Below, piece after piece: positions 53,043-62,918 of a stretch of DNA of 64,000 nt. The notes below the pieces were generated by a model, which was not told the origin of the DNA, did no database searches, and saw only the letters and a program-made list of their open reading frames with translations. The stretch's first letter is position 1. Every line of letters begins with the position of its first letter. Origin of the DNA: Chromatium okenii (lineage in GTDB: Bacteria; Pseudomonadota; Gammaproteobacteria; Chromatiales; Chromatiaceae); assembly GCF_016583745.1 (NCBI RefSeq), contig NZ_NRRQ01000012.1, positions 21,978 through 85,977 on the forward strand, written 5' to 3'. The position numbers were made by a program, and so were the translations under genes.

Positions 53043-55061
53043 ATGGATCGTTCGCATTCAGATTCCAAACAACCAGTGGCGTTGCCTGCGCCAACCGTCA
53101 CCACAGCGGCAGTTCATGTGACGAGTACGTCGATTCGCTGGTTGTTTGGATTGTTCATGTTATGTTTAATTCTACTTCTCAGTTTGCGGGTTATTTTTGC
53201 AGATTTTCAGGCAGAAATTAGCGCACATAGTGCCAATGAACGCGCTCGCTTGTTTATTGGTGAAGAGATTATACGCAGCATCAACGGCATTGAAAAAAAC
53301 TTATATCAGTTAGCGTCAACCCCCAATATAGCGGGATTAAAGCGCATCAAACTAGCAATTGATTTGCAGTTAGATAAGTTGCGCCATGATTTAATGATAT
53401 TGAAAGATGGTGGGAGTGTGGTGCGGCGCGTATCCCTCAATTTAGAGGGGCGCGATGATATGGTGCGTGAGGTCACTTATTATCCAGAACCTACTTCCAA
53501 ACAGTATGTGATGGAATTGATTGAACTAACACCACTTCTTGATCAACTTGCTGCAAAAACACAAGAGCTTGAGGTGTTATTAACGCAAAGCTGGAATACG
53601 CAAGAACAAGATGATCGCAGTGCTTTTTTTGAAGTACATATTACCATTGATGTATTTCTTAAACATATTCCGCCGTATTTTGAACGGTTGAATGAAAACG
53701 CCAACCGCTTGTTTTTTGATAGCAGCGCCAAGTTACAGCAGTTAGAAGCAGCACTAGAACTCCAAAGTACACGCCTTAAATGGGTGGAGATATTATTGGT
53801 ACTTTTAGTGATTATGCTCACTAGCGCCGCAGTGTGGTTATTTTTAACCCGCATTAGACAAGCGAATCAAAAACTTGCCGAAACCTTAAATGAAATGCGT
53901 ACTGCTAAGGATGCGGCTGAACGCGCCAGTCGTGCAAAATCTGAATTTGTATCCCGCATGAGCCACGAGTTGCGCACTCCATTAAATGCGATTATTGGCT
54001 TTGCGGAATTACTCGAAGCAGAACCCTTATCGTTATCACACAAAAACTATGTCACGCTCATCGGTAATTCGGGAAAGCATTTGATGGAGCTCATCAATGC
54101 AGTGCTTGATCACGCCAAAATTGAAGCGGGAAGTTTAACGTTAGAATCTATTGCGTTTGATTTAGCAGCAGCAATTGATTCAGTGAAAACAATTGTTGGT
54201 GATCGCGCACATATCAAAGGTTTAGATTTTATCGCTACGGTTGCGCCTGAAGTGCCGCAGGTCGTGCTTGGTGATCCAACGCGCTTGCGTCAAATTTTAA
54301 TTAACTTACTCATCAATGCAGTGAAGTTTACCGAGCAGGGAACAGTACGTCTTTGCGTCACTACGGAGCAACAGTTAATTGTGTTTAGTGTGCAGGATAG
54401 TGGTATTGGAATGCGGCCAGAAGTGTTGACGCGCTTATTTAAACCGTTTAGTCAAGCTGATGATTCCATTACCCGCAAATTCGGTGGCACTGGATTGGGT
54501 TTGTTAATTTCAAAAGAATTAATTGAGGCGATGGGCGGCAACATTGAAGTCAGTAGCCAAGTGGGTGTCGGGAGTGTCTTTCGCTTTGGTTTGCCTTTAG
54601 TCGCCGCGCCGTCATTGCCAGAACATCTCATTTCTCATTCACCATCAGTGTATTCACAAGTGCCGTTAGCGCAATTGCTTAATGGTAAGGTGTTATTAGT
54701 TGATGATAATCATGTGAATCAAAAATTAGCAGGCGCAATGTTAAAACGCTTGGATTTGAATTATGATTTTGCTGATAATGGCGTTGTAGCATTACAACAA
54801 TTGGCAGCCGCTCAATATGTGTTGGTGTTAATGGATATGGAAATGCCAGAAATGGATGGCGTGACGGCAACGCTGCATATTCGGGAAAATGAAGCAGCGC
54901 ATCACAGCGGTCATTTACCCATTATTGCTATGACCGCTAATGCGATGCAGGAAGATCGGGAGCGTTGTTTTGCCGCTGGCATGGATGGTTATGTCTCTAA
55001 ACCAGTGCGATTAAGTGCTTTAGAAAATGAAATCCGGCGTTTATTTACGCCGCAGCATTAA
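53043..55061 (+). CDS. Hybrid sensor histidine kinase with receiver domain
   Basis: A 672-aa membrane kinase. Helices near residues 30-52 and 240-262 enclose a periplasmic helical domain of about 185 residues. HisKA carries His308 ([13 protein letters not shown]). The HATPase has [19 protein letters not shown]. The receiver has Asp598 ([14 protein letters not shown]). GGAGTG precedes the ATG. The solitary binding-protein gene just upstream suggests a binding-protein-coupled sensor. Its stop codon overlaps the convergent hypE stop. Confidence 0.92.
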   Translation: MDRSHSDSKQPVALPAPTVTTAAVHVTSTSIRWLFGLFMLCLILLLSLRVIFADFQAEISAHSANERARLFIGEEIIRSINGIEKNLYQLASTPNIAGLKRIKLAIDLQLDKLRHDLMILKDGGSVVRRVSLNLEGRDDMVREVTYYPEPTSKQYVMELIELTPLLDQLAAKTQELEVLLTQSWNTQEQDDRSAFFEVHITIDVFLKHIPPYFERLNENANRLFFDSSAKLQQLEAALELQSTRLKWVEILLVLLVIMLTSAAVWLFLTRIRQANQKLAETLNEMRTAKDAAERASRAKSEFVSRMSHELRTPLNAIIGFAELLEAEPLSLSHKNYVTLIGNSGKHLMELINAVLDHAKIEAGSLTLESIAFDLAAAIDSVKTIVGDRAHIKGLDFIATVAPEVPQVVLGDPTRLRQILINLLINAVKFTEQGTVRLCVTTEQQLIVFSVQDSGIGMRPEVLTRLFKPFSQADDSITRKFGGTGLGLLISKELIEAMGGNIEVSSQVGVGSVFRFGLPLVAAPSLPEHLISHSPSVYSQVPLAQLLNGKVLLVDDNHVNQKLAGAMLKRLDLNYDFADNGVVALQQLAAAQYVLVLMDMEMPEMDGVTATLHIRENEAAHHSGHLPIIAMTANAMQEDRERCFAAGMDGYVSKPVRLSALENEIRRLFTPQH

Positions 55062-56101
55062 CAAATACGCGGTAATTGTTCACCAACTGGCCAAGCAATC
55101 ATGCGCGTGCTGCCAAATGCTGTTTCTAGTTGTACAAACTGTTGGGCATCTTCAATCACTTCACCAATTATTGCAGCAGCACGACCTAAAGGATGTGCTT
55201 GCATGGTCATTAAGAGTTTTTCGGCTTGGGCAGCGGGACAAATAGCGACTAATTTGCCTTCATTGGCGCTATACAGCGGGTCTAATCCTAATAATTCACA
55301 GGCAGCAGCAACGGCGCTTGAAATTGGAATTGCTGCTTCAAATAAACGCATTCCTACGCCAGATTGTTGCGCTAATTCATTGAGCGTCGTTGCTAAACCC
55401 CCGCGGGTTGGATCACGCAAACAATGTAATTCGGGTACCGCTGCAACCATCGTTGCCACTAAATCATGTAATGCTGCCGTATCAGATTGAATGGTGGTTG
55501 TAAATCCAAGATGTTCACGTTGCGATAATACGGCAACACCATGAGCACCAATATCACCGTTAATGAGAATGCGATCACCGGGGCGGGCGCAATCGCCGGC
55601 AATGGTAATACCAGCAGGCACCACGCCAATACCAGTGGTGGTAATAAAAATTCCATCGCCTTTGCCGCGTTCAACAACTTTTGTATCACCGGTAATAATT
55701 GGCACTCCGGCTGCTTGTGCCGCTTGCGCCATACTGGTCACAATTCGCACCAATTCGCGCAGCGGTAAACCTTCTTCTAAAATAAATCCGGCAGCGAGAT
55801 ACAACGGACGTGCGCCTGCCATTGCAACATCGTTAATGGTGCCATGCACCGACAGGCAACCAATATCGCCACCGGGAAAAAATAATGGTGTAATGACATG
55901 ACCATCGGTACTCATCACAAGCCGCCCAGCAGGTGGTTGAAAAAGTGCCTGATCATTGTTTTGCGCTAACCATTCATTCTGTAAATGATGATGAAATACT
56001 TCAGCAATTAATTGCGCCATTGCCCGTCCACCCGCGCCATGACTCATGTCTACGCAGCCGTGTTCGAGGTCTAAAGGCTGAGAAAAACGAAAATTGCGCA
56101 T
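55058..56101 (-). CDS. hypE: Hydrogenase maturation protein HypE
   Basis: Dehydrates a carbamoylated C-terminal cysteine to supply CN ligands for [NiFe]-hydrogenases (347 aa). It has [39 protein letters not shown] and the obligatory C-terminal PRIC. An upstream in-frame ATG (56149) is less likely because the family begins near residue 10 of the shorter form. No other hyp or hydrogenase gene is in the window. Confidence 0.94.
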   Translation of the reverse strand: MRNFRFSQPLDLEHGCVDMSHGAGGRAMAQLIAEVFHHHLQNEWLAQNNDQALFQPPAGRLVMSTDGHVITPLFFPGGDIGCLSVHGTINDVAMAGARPLYLAAGFILEEGLPLRELVRIVTSMAQAAQAAGVPIITGDTKVVERGKGDGIFITTTGIGVVPAGITIAGDCARPGDRILINGDIGAHGVAVLSQREHLGFTTTIQSDTAALHDLVATMVAAVPELHCLRDPTRGGLATTLNELAQQSGVGMRLFEAAIPISSAVAAACELLGLDPLYSANEGKLVAICPAAQAEKLLMTMQAHPLGRAAAIIGEVIEDAQQFVQLETAFGSTRMIAWPVGEQLPRIC

Positions 56102-56185
56102 ATACAGTTGCCTCAGTGACGCGGTATTGATTGCAGCACAGTGTGCCATAGTTAGCGATTCTATTTGAGTATTTTGTAAATCACA

Positions 56186-57199
56186 ATGACATTACCACTA
56201 ATGACAACTCCTGCAACAATTGTTACCGCACCACTCAATCGGCGCTTATCAGTAGCGCCAATGTTGGATTGGACAGATCGCCATTATCGTTATTTTGTGC
56301 GGCTGTTGACGCGCCATACGTTGCTCTATTCAGAAATGGTGACGACTGGTGCGCTTTTGCATGGTGATTGCCAGCGATTTTTGCAATTTGATCCCAGCGA
56401 GCATCCTTTAGCATTGCAACTTGCTGGCTCTCATCCAAATGAATTAGCGCGTTGTGCAAAAATTGGCGCAGCTTGGAACTATGACGAATTAAATTTGAAT
56501 GTGGGTTGCCCGTCAGAACGGGTGCAAAATGGACGTTTTGGTGCCTGTTTAATGGCAGAACCACAATTGGTTGCTGCGTGTATTGCTGCAATGAAAGATG
56601 CTGTAACGCTTCCCGTGACAGTGAAAACCCGCATTGGTATTGATGACCGCGACAGCTATGCAGAATTGGTTGATTTTATTGGTGCCCTCATTGACGCGGG
56701 TACGGATGCGTTTATTATTCATGCCCGCAAAGCCTGGTTAAAAGGGTTGAGTCCTAAAGATAATCGTGCAGTACCACCGTTGCGCTATGATGTGGTAGCG
56801 CAATTGAAAAGTGATTTTCCCACCCAAACTTTTGTGCTCAATGGGGGCATAGAGACATTCACTGCGGCGGCTGAATTGCTTACTCAATACGATGGAGTAA
56901 TGATTGGGCGGGCGGCTTATCACAATCCGTGGCTGCTTGCTGATGCTGATCGCGTTATTTTTAATGCCGCAGCACCTGCATTGACACGAGAGGCGGTGGT
57001 GGCGAACTTTTTACCCTATGCAGAACAGCAACTTGCAGCCGGGGTGCCGCTCAATGCGTTGACGCGCCATTTATTGGGTTTGTTTCAGGGGCAGCCCGGG
57101 GCGCGGGCGTGGCGGCGGCAGATCAGCACGCGTGCGCACCGCCCCGACGCGACGTTGGCGGTGCTAACGCCGCCCGCTGCACCGGAGTTGACGCGCTAA
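56186..57199 (+). CDS. dusA: tRNA-dihydrouridine synthase A
   Basis: FMN enzyme that reduces U20/U20a in tRNA (337 aa). It has RRLSVAPMLDWTDRHYRYFV, the catalytic Cys in NLNVGCPSERVQNGRFGACL, and HARKAWLKGLSPKDNR. GGIETF and DGVMIGRAAYHNPW complete the FMN site. Starts at 56186 or 56201 are both possible. It diverges from hypE across 84 bases. Confidence 0.95.
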   Translation: MTLPLMTTPATIVTAPLNRRLSVAPMLDWTDRHYRYFVRLLTRHTLLYSEMVTTGALLHGDCQRFLQFDPSEHPLALQLAGSHPNELARCAKIGAAWNYDELNLNVGCPSERVQNGRFGACLMAEPQLVAACIAAMKDAVTLPVTVKTRIGIDDRDSYAELVDFIGALIDAGTDAFIIHARKAWLKGLSPKDNRAVPPLRYDVVAQLKSDFPTQTFVLNGGIETFTAAAELLTQYDGVMIGRAAYHNPWLLADADRVIFNAAAPALTREAVVANFLPYAEQQLAAGVPLNALTRHLLGLFQGQPGARAWRRQISTRAHRPDATLAVLTPPAAPELTR

Positions 57200-57322
57200 A
57201 TCACGTTATTTAACAACCAGTTGACGCAACGATGCGCGTGCGCACTCAAGAAATGAACGCCCACGCCGTTACTTTTGCCACAACAGGCGGCGACCTGCTA
57301 CTGCTGAATACTGAGGTGGGCG

Positions 57323-57679
57323 ATGACGGATCTGAACCAATCTTTAACGACAAAAACAGTGTCATTAGAACAGTGCTTGCATCGTGCGCCACTGCATAAT
57401 GAACATGCTGTGCTCGGATCATTCAATTTAGCCGCCACAGCGCCAATATCACCTGAAATTAAGATGACAACCGTTGGTGATGATGTATTGCCATTTTCGC
57501 CAACTTCTGTTCAAAATGGCGTGCATTCAATCCGCACATTTTTACAAAATCGCCAAAGAAAATTGGTGTTTCAATTTAATGCGGATACGGGGCTGGTGAC
57601 CACGACGGTGGTGGATGCAAAACGACAACAGATTGTGCGGCAAATTCCTGTAGAGCAAGCACTAAAACTCATTTTTTAA
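57323..57679 (+). CDS. flaG: FlaG family flagellar protein
   Basis: A 118-aa protein whose C-terminal half is the FlaG pattern: FLQNRQRKLVFQFNADTGLV, then VVDAKRQQIVRQIPVEQALK. The N-terminal half is poorly conserved and polar. FlaG influences flagellar filament length. fliS follows after 67 bases, without the fliD gene that usually separates them and without flagellin in the window. Confidence 0.82.
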   Translation: MTDLNQSLTTKTVSLEQCLHRAPLHNEHAVLGSFNLAATAPISPEIKMTTVGDDVLPFSPTSVQNGVHSIRTFLQNRQRKLVFQFNADTGLVTTTVVDAKRQQIVRQIPVEQALKLIF

Positions 57680-57746
57680 GCACGACCATTATTGCAATGG
57701 TCGAATAAACCGTTCACTGTCACAACTCATTTTGGAGTACTCACTC

Positions 57747-58154
57747 ATGTATGCGGCGCGTAAAGAACTCAATCAATATCGACAAGCCGGTTCTCTCGCT
57801 GAGGTGAATGTTGCTGATCCGCATCGGTTGACGCAAATGTTATTTGAGGGCGCATTAGAACGCATTGCTGTAGCGCGGGGCGCGATGGAGCATGGCAATG
57901 TGCCAATGAAAGGTGAAAAAATTGGTCAAGCACTTGCAATTATCGGCGGTTTACAAAACACGCTCGATCATTCTAAAAATCCAGAATTAGCGGAGAATTT
58001 AGACGCGCTCTATGATTACATGATGCGGCGCTTGGTACAGGGGAATGCCCGCAATGAACTGGGGGCATTGGATGAGGTGATTGGGTTGTTGCGCGAGATT
58101 AAATCTGGTTGGGATGCGATTCCAGAAATGTTGCGCAAAGCCTCATCATTCTGA
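57747..58154 (+). CDS. fliS: Flagellar export chaperone FliS
   Basis: Cytoplasmic chaperone of flagellin (135 aa). It starts MYAARKELNQYRQAG and has the helices HRLTQMLFEGALERIAVARG and IGQALAIIGGLQNTLD. The C-terminus keeps the LREIKSGWDAIPE segment. GGAG lies 9 bases before the ATG at 57747. Confidence 0.9.
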   Translation: MYAARKELNQYRQAGSLAEVNVADPHRLTQMLFEGALERIAVARGAMEHGNVPMKGEKIGQALAIIGGLQNTLDHSKNPELAENLDALYDYMMRRLVQGNARNELGALDEVIGLLREIKSGWDAIPEMLRKASSF

Positions 58155-58169
58155 GGCAGTGGTGGCGTA

Positions 58170-59258
58170 TTAACGCCGCGCAAATTCTCGCATAAAATTA
58201 CTTAACGCCATGACCGCTTCAATGGTCATGGCGTTATAAATGGAAGCGCGAATACCGCCGAGTGAACGATGCCCCGTTAAACCACTCAAGCCCCGCGCCG
58301 TAGCTTGGCGTAAGAATTCAGTGTTTAATTCCGCATTCGGCAACGTAAAGGTGACGTTCATTAACGACCGCTGCGCTGCCACCGTTGCCCAGCCGCAATA
58401 AAACCCCGCACTCTCATCAATGACGCGATACAGCACCGCTGCTTTGTGCTGATTGAGCGCGTCCATTTGTGCTAAACCGCCAATCTCGTTTAATAGCCAG
58501 CGCGTCACCAATAAGGTGACATAAATAGCAAATACCGGCGGCGTGTTATAAATTGAATGCGCGGCAAGATGCGCCCGATAATCAAGCATTTCTGGTAAAT
58601 TGTTGGGCGCATGTTCAAGCAATGAACGCCGAATAATGACTACAGTCACTCCCGCCGGGCCGAGATTCTTTTGGGCGTGCGCATAAATCAAATCAAACCG
58701 TTCGACATCAATTGGGCGGGACAGCATGTCGGATGACATATCGCACACCCGTATCACGCTATCAAGCCCCAGCACGTCGTGGAATTGCAATCCTTCAACC
58801 GTTTCATTCGACACATAATGCAAATATGCAGCTTCAGGATTAAAAGTGAGTTCTGCGGGCGTGGGTAAATGATGAAACCCGCTGGGTTGTCCATTCCAAA
58901 TAATCCGCACGTCACCTTCTAATTGTGCCGGTGGAATCGCTTTGCTGCTCCAATAGCCGGTGCATAAATAGTCCGCTGTTTGTTGGCGTTGGCGCAGTAA
59001 TAACATCGGAATCATCGAGAATTGTAAACTCGCGCCGCCTTGTAAAAATAACACGGCGTGACTCGGTGGCAAATTCAATAGCGTTTGGAAATTGCGCTCG
59101 GTTTCTGCAATCACTTCGGCGAACCAATCCGAGCGATGACTGATGCCTAATACCGATAAACCGACTTCCGGCACTGCCGCCAGCGCCTGCTGTGTCTGCG
59201 CCAGCACCGCTGCCGGCAAAACGCCGGGGCCACCAGAAAAATTCAATTGATTCATCAT
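58170..59258 (-). CDS. serC: Phosphoserine aminotransferase
   Basis: PLP enzyme of serine and pyridoxine synthesis (362 aa). It has NFSGGPGVLPAAVLAQ, GISHRSDWFAEVIAE, and the PLP-lysine segment LIYAHAQKNLGPAGVTVVII. HRSLGGIRASIYNAM near the C-terminus is diagnostic. Its ATG overlaps the stop of the upstream ATP-grasp gene (ATGA). ATG 59255 would give one residue less. Confidence 0.96.
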   Translation of the reverse strand: MMNQLNFSGGPGVLPAAVLAQTQQALAAVPEVGLSVLGISHRSDWFAEVIAETERNFQTLLNLPPSHAVLFLQGGASLQFSMIPMLLLRQRQQTADYLCTGYWSSKAIPPAQLEGDVRIIWNGQPSGFHHLPTPAELTFNPEAAYLHYVSNETVEGLQFHDVLGLDSVIRVCDMSSDMLSRPIDVERFDLIYAHAQKNLGPAGVTVVIIRRSLLEHAPNNLPEMLDYRAHLAAHSIYNTPPVFAIYVTLLVTRWLLNEIGGLAQMDALNQHKAAVLYRVIDESAGFYCGWATVAAQRSLMNVTFTLPNAELNTEFLRQATARGLSGLTGHRSLGGIRASIYNAMTIEAVMALSNFMREFARR

Positions 59259-60448
59259 CGCGTCGCTCCCGCTGCCGCTGTCAACAGCAGGGCGCGAAAG
59301 GCGGTGAAAATGTGCTGCATTGCCGGTTGTTTGTATGGATAAAGATCAATGGGATCAAAGGAATGCACGACCATTGCTGGATCAACCTCGAAAATCAGCA
59401 GCCGTCCGTCTGGCAGCTCGGCGCAGTCGATGCCGAGATAGTCCAGCTCCATCCGCTCGTGAATGGCTCGCAGCGCGGCGTCATGGCGCTGGGCGAAGTC
59501 AGCAAAGTTGCCCAAGAACGCGGCTTCTTCGGCGCGTTTCGCCGCATCATCCGCCATGCCTGCGTTGAGATAATGAATCATCCACGCGCTCGAAATTCCC
59601 ATGTGAACCCCGAACGGCTGCCCGCCAATCAGCACCACGCGATATTTGCGAAATAGTCCGTCGGCGCTGCGGTAATCAATAAAAGGCGCGATAAAAAAAT
59701 GCTCGCCCGGCAGATTCGGCAGTTGCGCAGCGAGCGCAGCCGCATCCGGCGTGAGCGTGAGCGCGTGTCCGGCGTGAGAATCGACCGGTCGCACCAGCAC
59801 CGGCCAAGTCAATTCCGGCAGTTGGCACGTCGCCGGAGTGACACCGGCGGCGAGTTGCGCCAGCAGCGGGCGCTCCACCCGCCACGTTAGCGGCATCAGG
59901 ACGCCCGGCAAGTTGTGCAACCGCTGCGCGGCGGTGTCGCGGGCGGTTTGCGCGATCTGCTGCGGCAGGTTCAGCACCGGCACCGGCCAGTGCGCCAACG
60001 GTTCCTGCCAAGCTGCCAGCAGCGGTTGATTCACCGTCGATTCACCAATTGCCACAAATAACAGGTCGTGCGGCGGCAGCGCTTCGGGCGGCAGCGGATC
60101 GGCGCTGACGTAATACAGATGCAATTCTATATCTGCTTGTTCTAGCAAGCATTCCAACGGCACATTCGCCATCATCGCGCCGGGCGCAACCAGCATGAGC
60201 ACACGCAATCTGACCGGCAGCGCGGCGGGAATGCAGTAATGACGGCAGTCGCGCAGCGCCTCAGTTTGGAGTTCAAGTGCCAGCGTGGGTTTGCCGTAAA
60301 ACTGCATGATGAGCGCGGCATCGAGGAGTGCGCTGGCAGCGGGAGGTTGGGCGGCAGCCTGTTCCAGCAAACGCTGCCCCAGCGGAGTCAGGTCTTCACC
60401 GCTGAGATAACGGCGCAGCAAGGCGGCCAAACCGAGCACGGTGTGCAT
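59255..60448 (-). CDS. Uncharacterised ATP-grasp-like protein coupled to serC
   Basis: A 397-aa protein with no confident named family. The C-terminal ~200 residues read as an ATP-grasp fold: WPVLVRPVDSHAGHALTLTP, then GLFRKYRVVLIGGQPFGVH, and DYLGIDCAELPDGRLLIFEV followed by DPAMVVHS as the metal-binding end. The N-terminal ~90 residues look like a helical repeat module. ATP-grasp enzymes join an acid to an amine or thiol. The 4-base overlap with serC suggests that both proteins are needed together, perhaps on a serine-derived substrate. That is inference. Confidence 0.6.
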   Translation of the reverse strand: MHTVLGLAALLRRYLSGEDLTPLGQRLLEQAAAQPPAASALLDAALIMQFYGKPTLALELQTEALRDCRHYCIPAALPVRLRVLMLVAPGAMMANVPLECLLEQADIELHLYYVSADPLPPEALPPHDLLFVAIGESTVNQPLLAAWQEPLAHWPVPVLNLPQQIAQTARDTAAQRLHNLPGVLMPLTWRVERPLLAQLAAGVTPATCQLPELTWPVLVRPVDSHAGHALTLTPDAAALAAQLPNLPGEHFFIAPFIDYRSADGLFRKYRVVLIGGQPFGVHMGISSAWMIHYLNAGMADDAAKRAEEAAFLGNFADFAQRHDAALRAIHERMELDYLGIDCAELPDGRLLIFEVDPAMVVHSFDPIDLYPYKQPAMQHIFTAFRALLLTAAAGATR

Positions 60449-60708
60449 GATAAAAATCCTATGAAAATAAAGCAGATGCGTGAACAGTACGCGGCTGGCG
60501 CAGCATGATTATTGGATTGTCCGCCGCTGGCGGTGCGGTCGCAAGCGGTGAAGGTGACAGTGATCCGTCAATCTGACTGCGGCGTTGCTGGCGCGACTGC
60601 CAAAAAGCCGTCACTTTTAACGCGCCAGCCGACTTGTCAAGCGACTTGACTGCCTTGGCGCAGCTTTTGCAAATCACAACAGCAGATGCAGATTTTGGAG
60701 AAACGTCC

Positions 60709-61815
60709 ATGAATTCAACCAGTCCCGCTGATACCTCGCCACTCACGCTGGTGTCTTCGCACCCACCGACGCGGCAACCGCCCGAGTCTGTGGAACCGGT
60801 CGCGTTTTTACAGGCGATGTCGGCGTCGCTGGAGTTGGATCGGGTGCTCAACACTCTCAGCCGCTTTCTTTACGATCTGGTTGCGCACAGCGGCTGGGAA
60901 TATCACCACGCTGAATCGGGATTTGCGCGGGCGGGCGGCAAACCGGATCGCCATCGTTTGGAATATGCGTTGACGTTGAATGAGCGCGGCATGGGCACCT
61001 TGACGCTCATGCGCGGGCGGCGCTTTTCTGAACATGACCAGCAGCGGATTGAAAGTTTGCTGGGGTTGGCGGCGTCAGCGTTGAGCAATGCGCTCCAGCT
61101 TCATCAAACCAATCAACAGCTTGAGCGCGATCCGTTGACGGGATTGGGCAATCGGCGGGCGTTGGCGGCGCAGGGCACGCAATGGCTGGCGGATAGTTTC
61201 CGTTATCAACATTCGGTGTCGATGCTGGTGATGGATTTGGATCATTTCAAAACGGTCAACGACCGCTTTGGGCATCCGTTTGGCGACACGATGCTCTGTG
61301 GCATCGCAGAAACGCTGCGCGAGATGACGCGGACGGCGGATTTATGTGTGCGGCTGGGCGGAGATGAATTCGTAGTATTGCTGCCGCATTCCGATCTGAC
61401 CGAAGCGGTGAATTGCGCCGAGCGGATTCGCCAACGGGTTCATCAATTGGAACTCATCGCCCCGAACGGCGCGGTGGTGCAGCCGAGCATCAGCATTGGC
61501 GTGGCCAGCATTCAGGGCGGCACCCTGATGTCCACGCCGCTGGCGACAGACGGCGACGCGGAGCCGAACAGCGTTCACACTGATTTATTCAATGCACGCG
61601 GCTGCGCCCAAGAAATGCGCCAGATCGTCGCCTCATTGCTGCCCCATCCGCCCACTGCCGAAACGCTCGCAGCGGTCGCGCAGACGGGGATTATTCCGCA
61701 ATACGGCATTGATTTGGACACGTTATATCATCAAGCAGATTTAGCGTTGTATGCCGCTAAACGTGGCGGTTCCAATCGCGTTGTTGCCGCGCCAGTCGTG
61801 TCTTATGAATCATAA
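60709..61815 (+). CDS. Diguanylate cyclase (GGDEF) with GAF-like N-terminus
   Basis: A 368-aa soluble enzyme making c-di-GMP. Residues 30-140 look GAF-like. The GGDEF motif is intact at 217-221 (VRLGGDEFVVLLP). RTAD five residues before it matches the RxxD inhibitory site. An insertion of about 60 residues separates SIGVASIQGG from LDTLYHQADLALYAAKRGG, where most GGDEF domains have about ten. GGAG lies 9 bases before the ATG at 60709. It is divergent from the ATP-grasp gene across 260 bases. Confidence 0.92.
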   Translation: MNSTSPADTSPLTLVSSHPPTRQPPESVEPVAFLQAMSASLELDRVLNTLSRFLYDLVAHSGWEYHHAESGFARAGGKPDRHRLEYALTLNERGMGTLTLMRGRRFSEHDQQRIESLLGLAASALSNALQLHQTNQQLERDPLTGLGNRRALAAQGTQWLADSFRYQHSVSMLVMDLDHFKTVNDRFGHPFGDTMLCGIAETLREMTRTADLCVRLGGDEFVVLLPHSDLTEAVNCAERIRQRVHQLELIAPNGAVVQPSISIGVASIQGGTLMSTPLATDGDAEPNSVHTDLFNARGCAQEMRQIVASLLPHPPTAETLAAVAQTGIIPQYGIDLDTLYHQADLALYAAKRGGSNRVVAAPVVSYES

Positions 61816-61898
61816 ATCCCTATTCATCACATTAGGAATGGCGCAAGCGGATCATTGAATATCCATTTGTCTTTATTGACCCCGGCGTCATTCCTAAA

Positions 61899-62834
61899 AT
61901 GTCCAAAATACTCACCGCAATCGTTATAATAATAGCGAATCTCGCCACTCCTGCTGCCGCATTACAAACCGCGCCCATTGCTGGGTCAGCGCGTACCGCT
62001 CCCATTCAACAGATCGTTATTCATGCCACCGGCGGTCCCGATTGCAATGCGAAACGCAGTTTTCGCAGCGGCACTCTCGCGGGCATCACTCAGTATTTCA
62101 CCGACAATCAACACCGCATCAGCATTCATTACATTATTGATCGCAATGGCGACGTAGTGCGCATGGTGCCAGAACAACAAATTGCCCATCATGTGCGCGG
62201 TCATAACGCCAATTCTATCGGCATCGAATTGATTAACGACGGCGACGGGCACGATCAATTTGCTGCGGCACAAATCACGGCATTAATTGCCTTATTGCGC
62301 GAACTATTGCCGCGTTATCAACTAACTGCTGCGGCACTCAAATCTCATGCTGAATTGGATGATTCATGGCTAGATTGCGGCAAACAACGCATTAAACGTA
62401 AACAAGACCCCGGCGCTGCTTTTCCTTGGCAACAAGTCAAACAAGAACTCACTGCGCCCGCCGCGCCTGTCATTACCATTCCGCCGCCATTACCCGCGCC
62501 ACCGCCGCCTGTTGTTATTCCACCCGAATTAAAATCACCGTTATTCGCAGTGCGCCAACGCCAGCAGCATATCAATGCGTTGGTTGCCGTTGATCGTGAA
62601 TTCAGACAGCGCGAGCGGGTTGTTAATGCCAATTTAAGTCTGGTATTTAATGATCGCCAAGATGCTGCAATTGCGTTAGCGACGCCGGGCGATGAAGATC
62701 GCCAAGCGCAGCTTCAAGAAACGCTGGCGCAACTCAATCAACGTGAAGCGGAATTGCGGCGCGAATTGCTTGGCATATTACAGGTTCAAGAAAATGCCAA
62801 AGCTGCTATTCGTCATTTGCGCAATATCCATTAA
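61899..62834 (+). CDS. Secreted N-acetylmuramoyl-L-alanine amidase (Amidase_2)
   Basis: A 311-aa exported peptidoglycan amidase. The signal peptide covers residues 1-21 (ending PAAA). The zinc site is in QQIVIHATGG, then HRISIHYIIDRNGDVVRMVP and HHVRGHNANSIGIELIND. A Pro-rich linker (PPPLPAPPPPVVIPPE) follows near residue 200, and the C-terminal ~100 residues are a charged coiled coil (EETLAQLNQREAELRREL-like). Similar domains also occur in AmpD, which lacks the signal peptide. Confidence 0.85.
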   Translation: MSKILTAIVIIIANLATPAAALQTAPIAGSARTAPIQQIVIHATGGPDCNAKRSFRSGTLAGITQYFTDNQHRISIHYIIDRNGDVVRMVPEQQIAHHVRGHNANSIGIELINDGDGHDQFAAAQITALIALLRELLPRYQLTAAALKSHAELDDSWLDCGKQRIKRKQDPGAAFPWQQVKQELTAPAAPVITIPPPLPAPPPPVVIPPELKSPLFAVRQRQQHINALVAVDREFRQRERVVNANLSLVFNDRQDAAIALATPGDEDRQAQLQETLAQLNQREAELRRELLGILQVQENAKAAIRHLRNIH

Positions 62835-62861
62835 CACAGCATCGCATTTTGCATTATAATA

Positions 62862-62911
62862 ATTCACTTGATCTGGCGGAAAGATTGCGCTGCTAGTTTA
62901 TAACAGCGCAA
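62862..62911. repeat. Direct repeat, left copy, flanking the Rpn gene
   Basis: About 50 bp, beginning ATTCACTTGATCTGGCGG and containing an inverted pair TTGCGCTG/CAGCGCAA. It matches 63842-63892 almost perfectly; the differences are confined to the short loop. The left copy ends 7 bases before the Rpn stop codon. Confidence 0.88.
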
Positions 62912-62918
62912 TTGCAGG

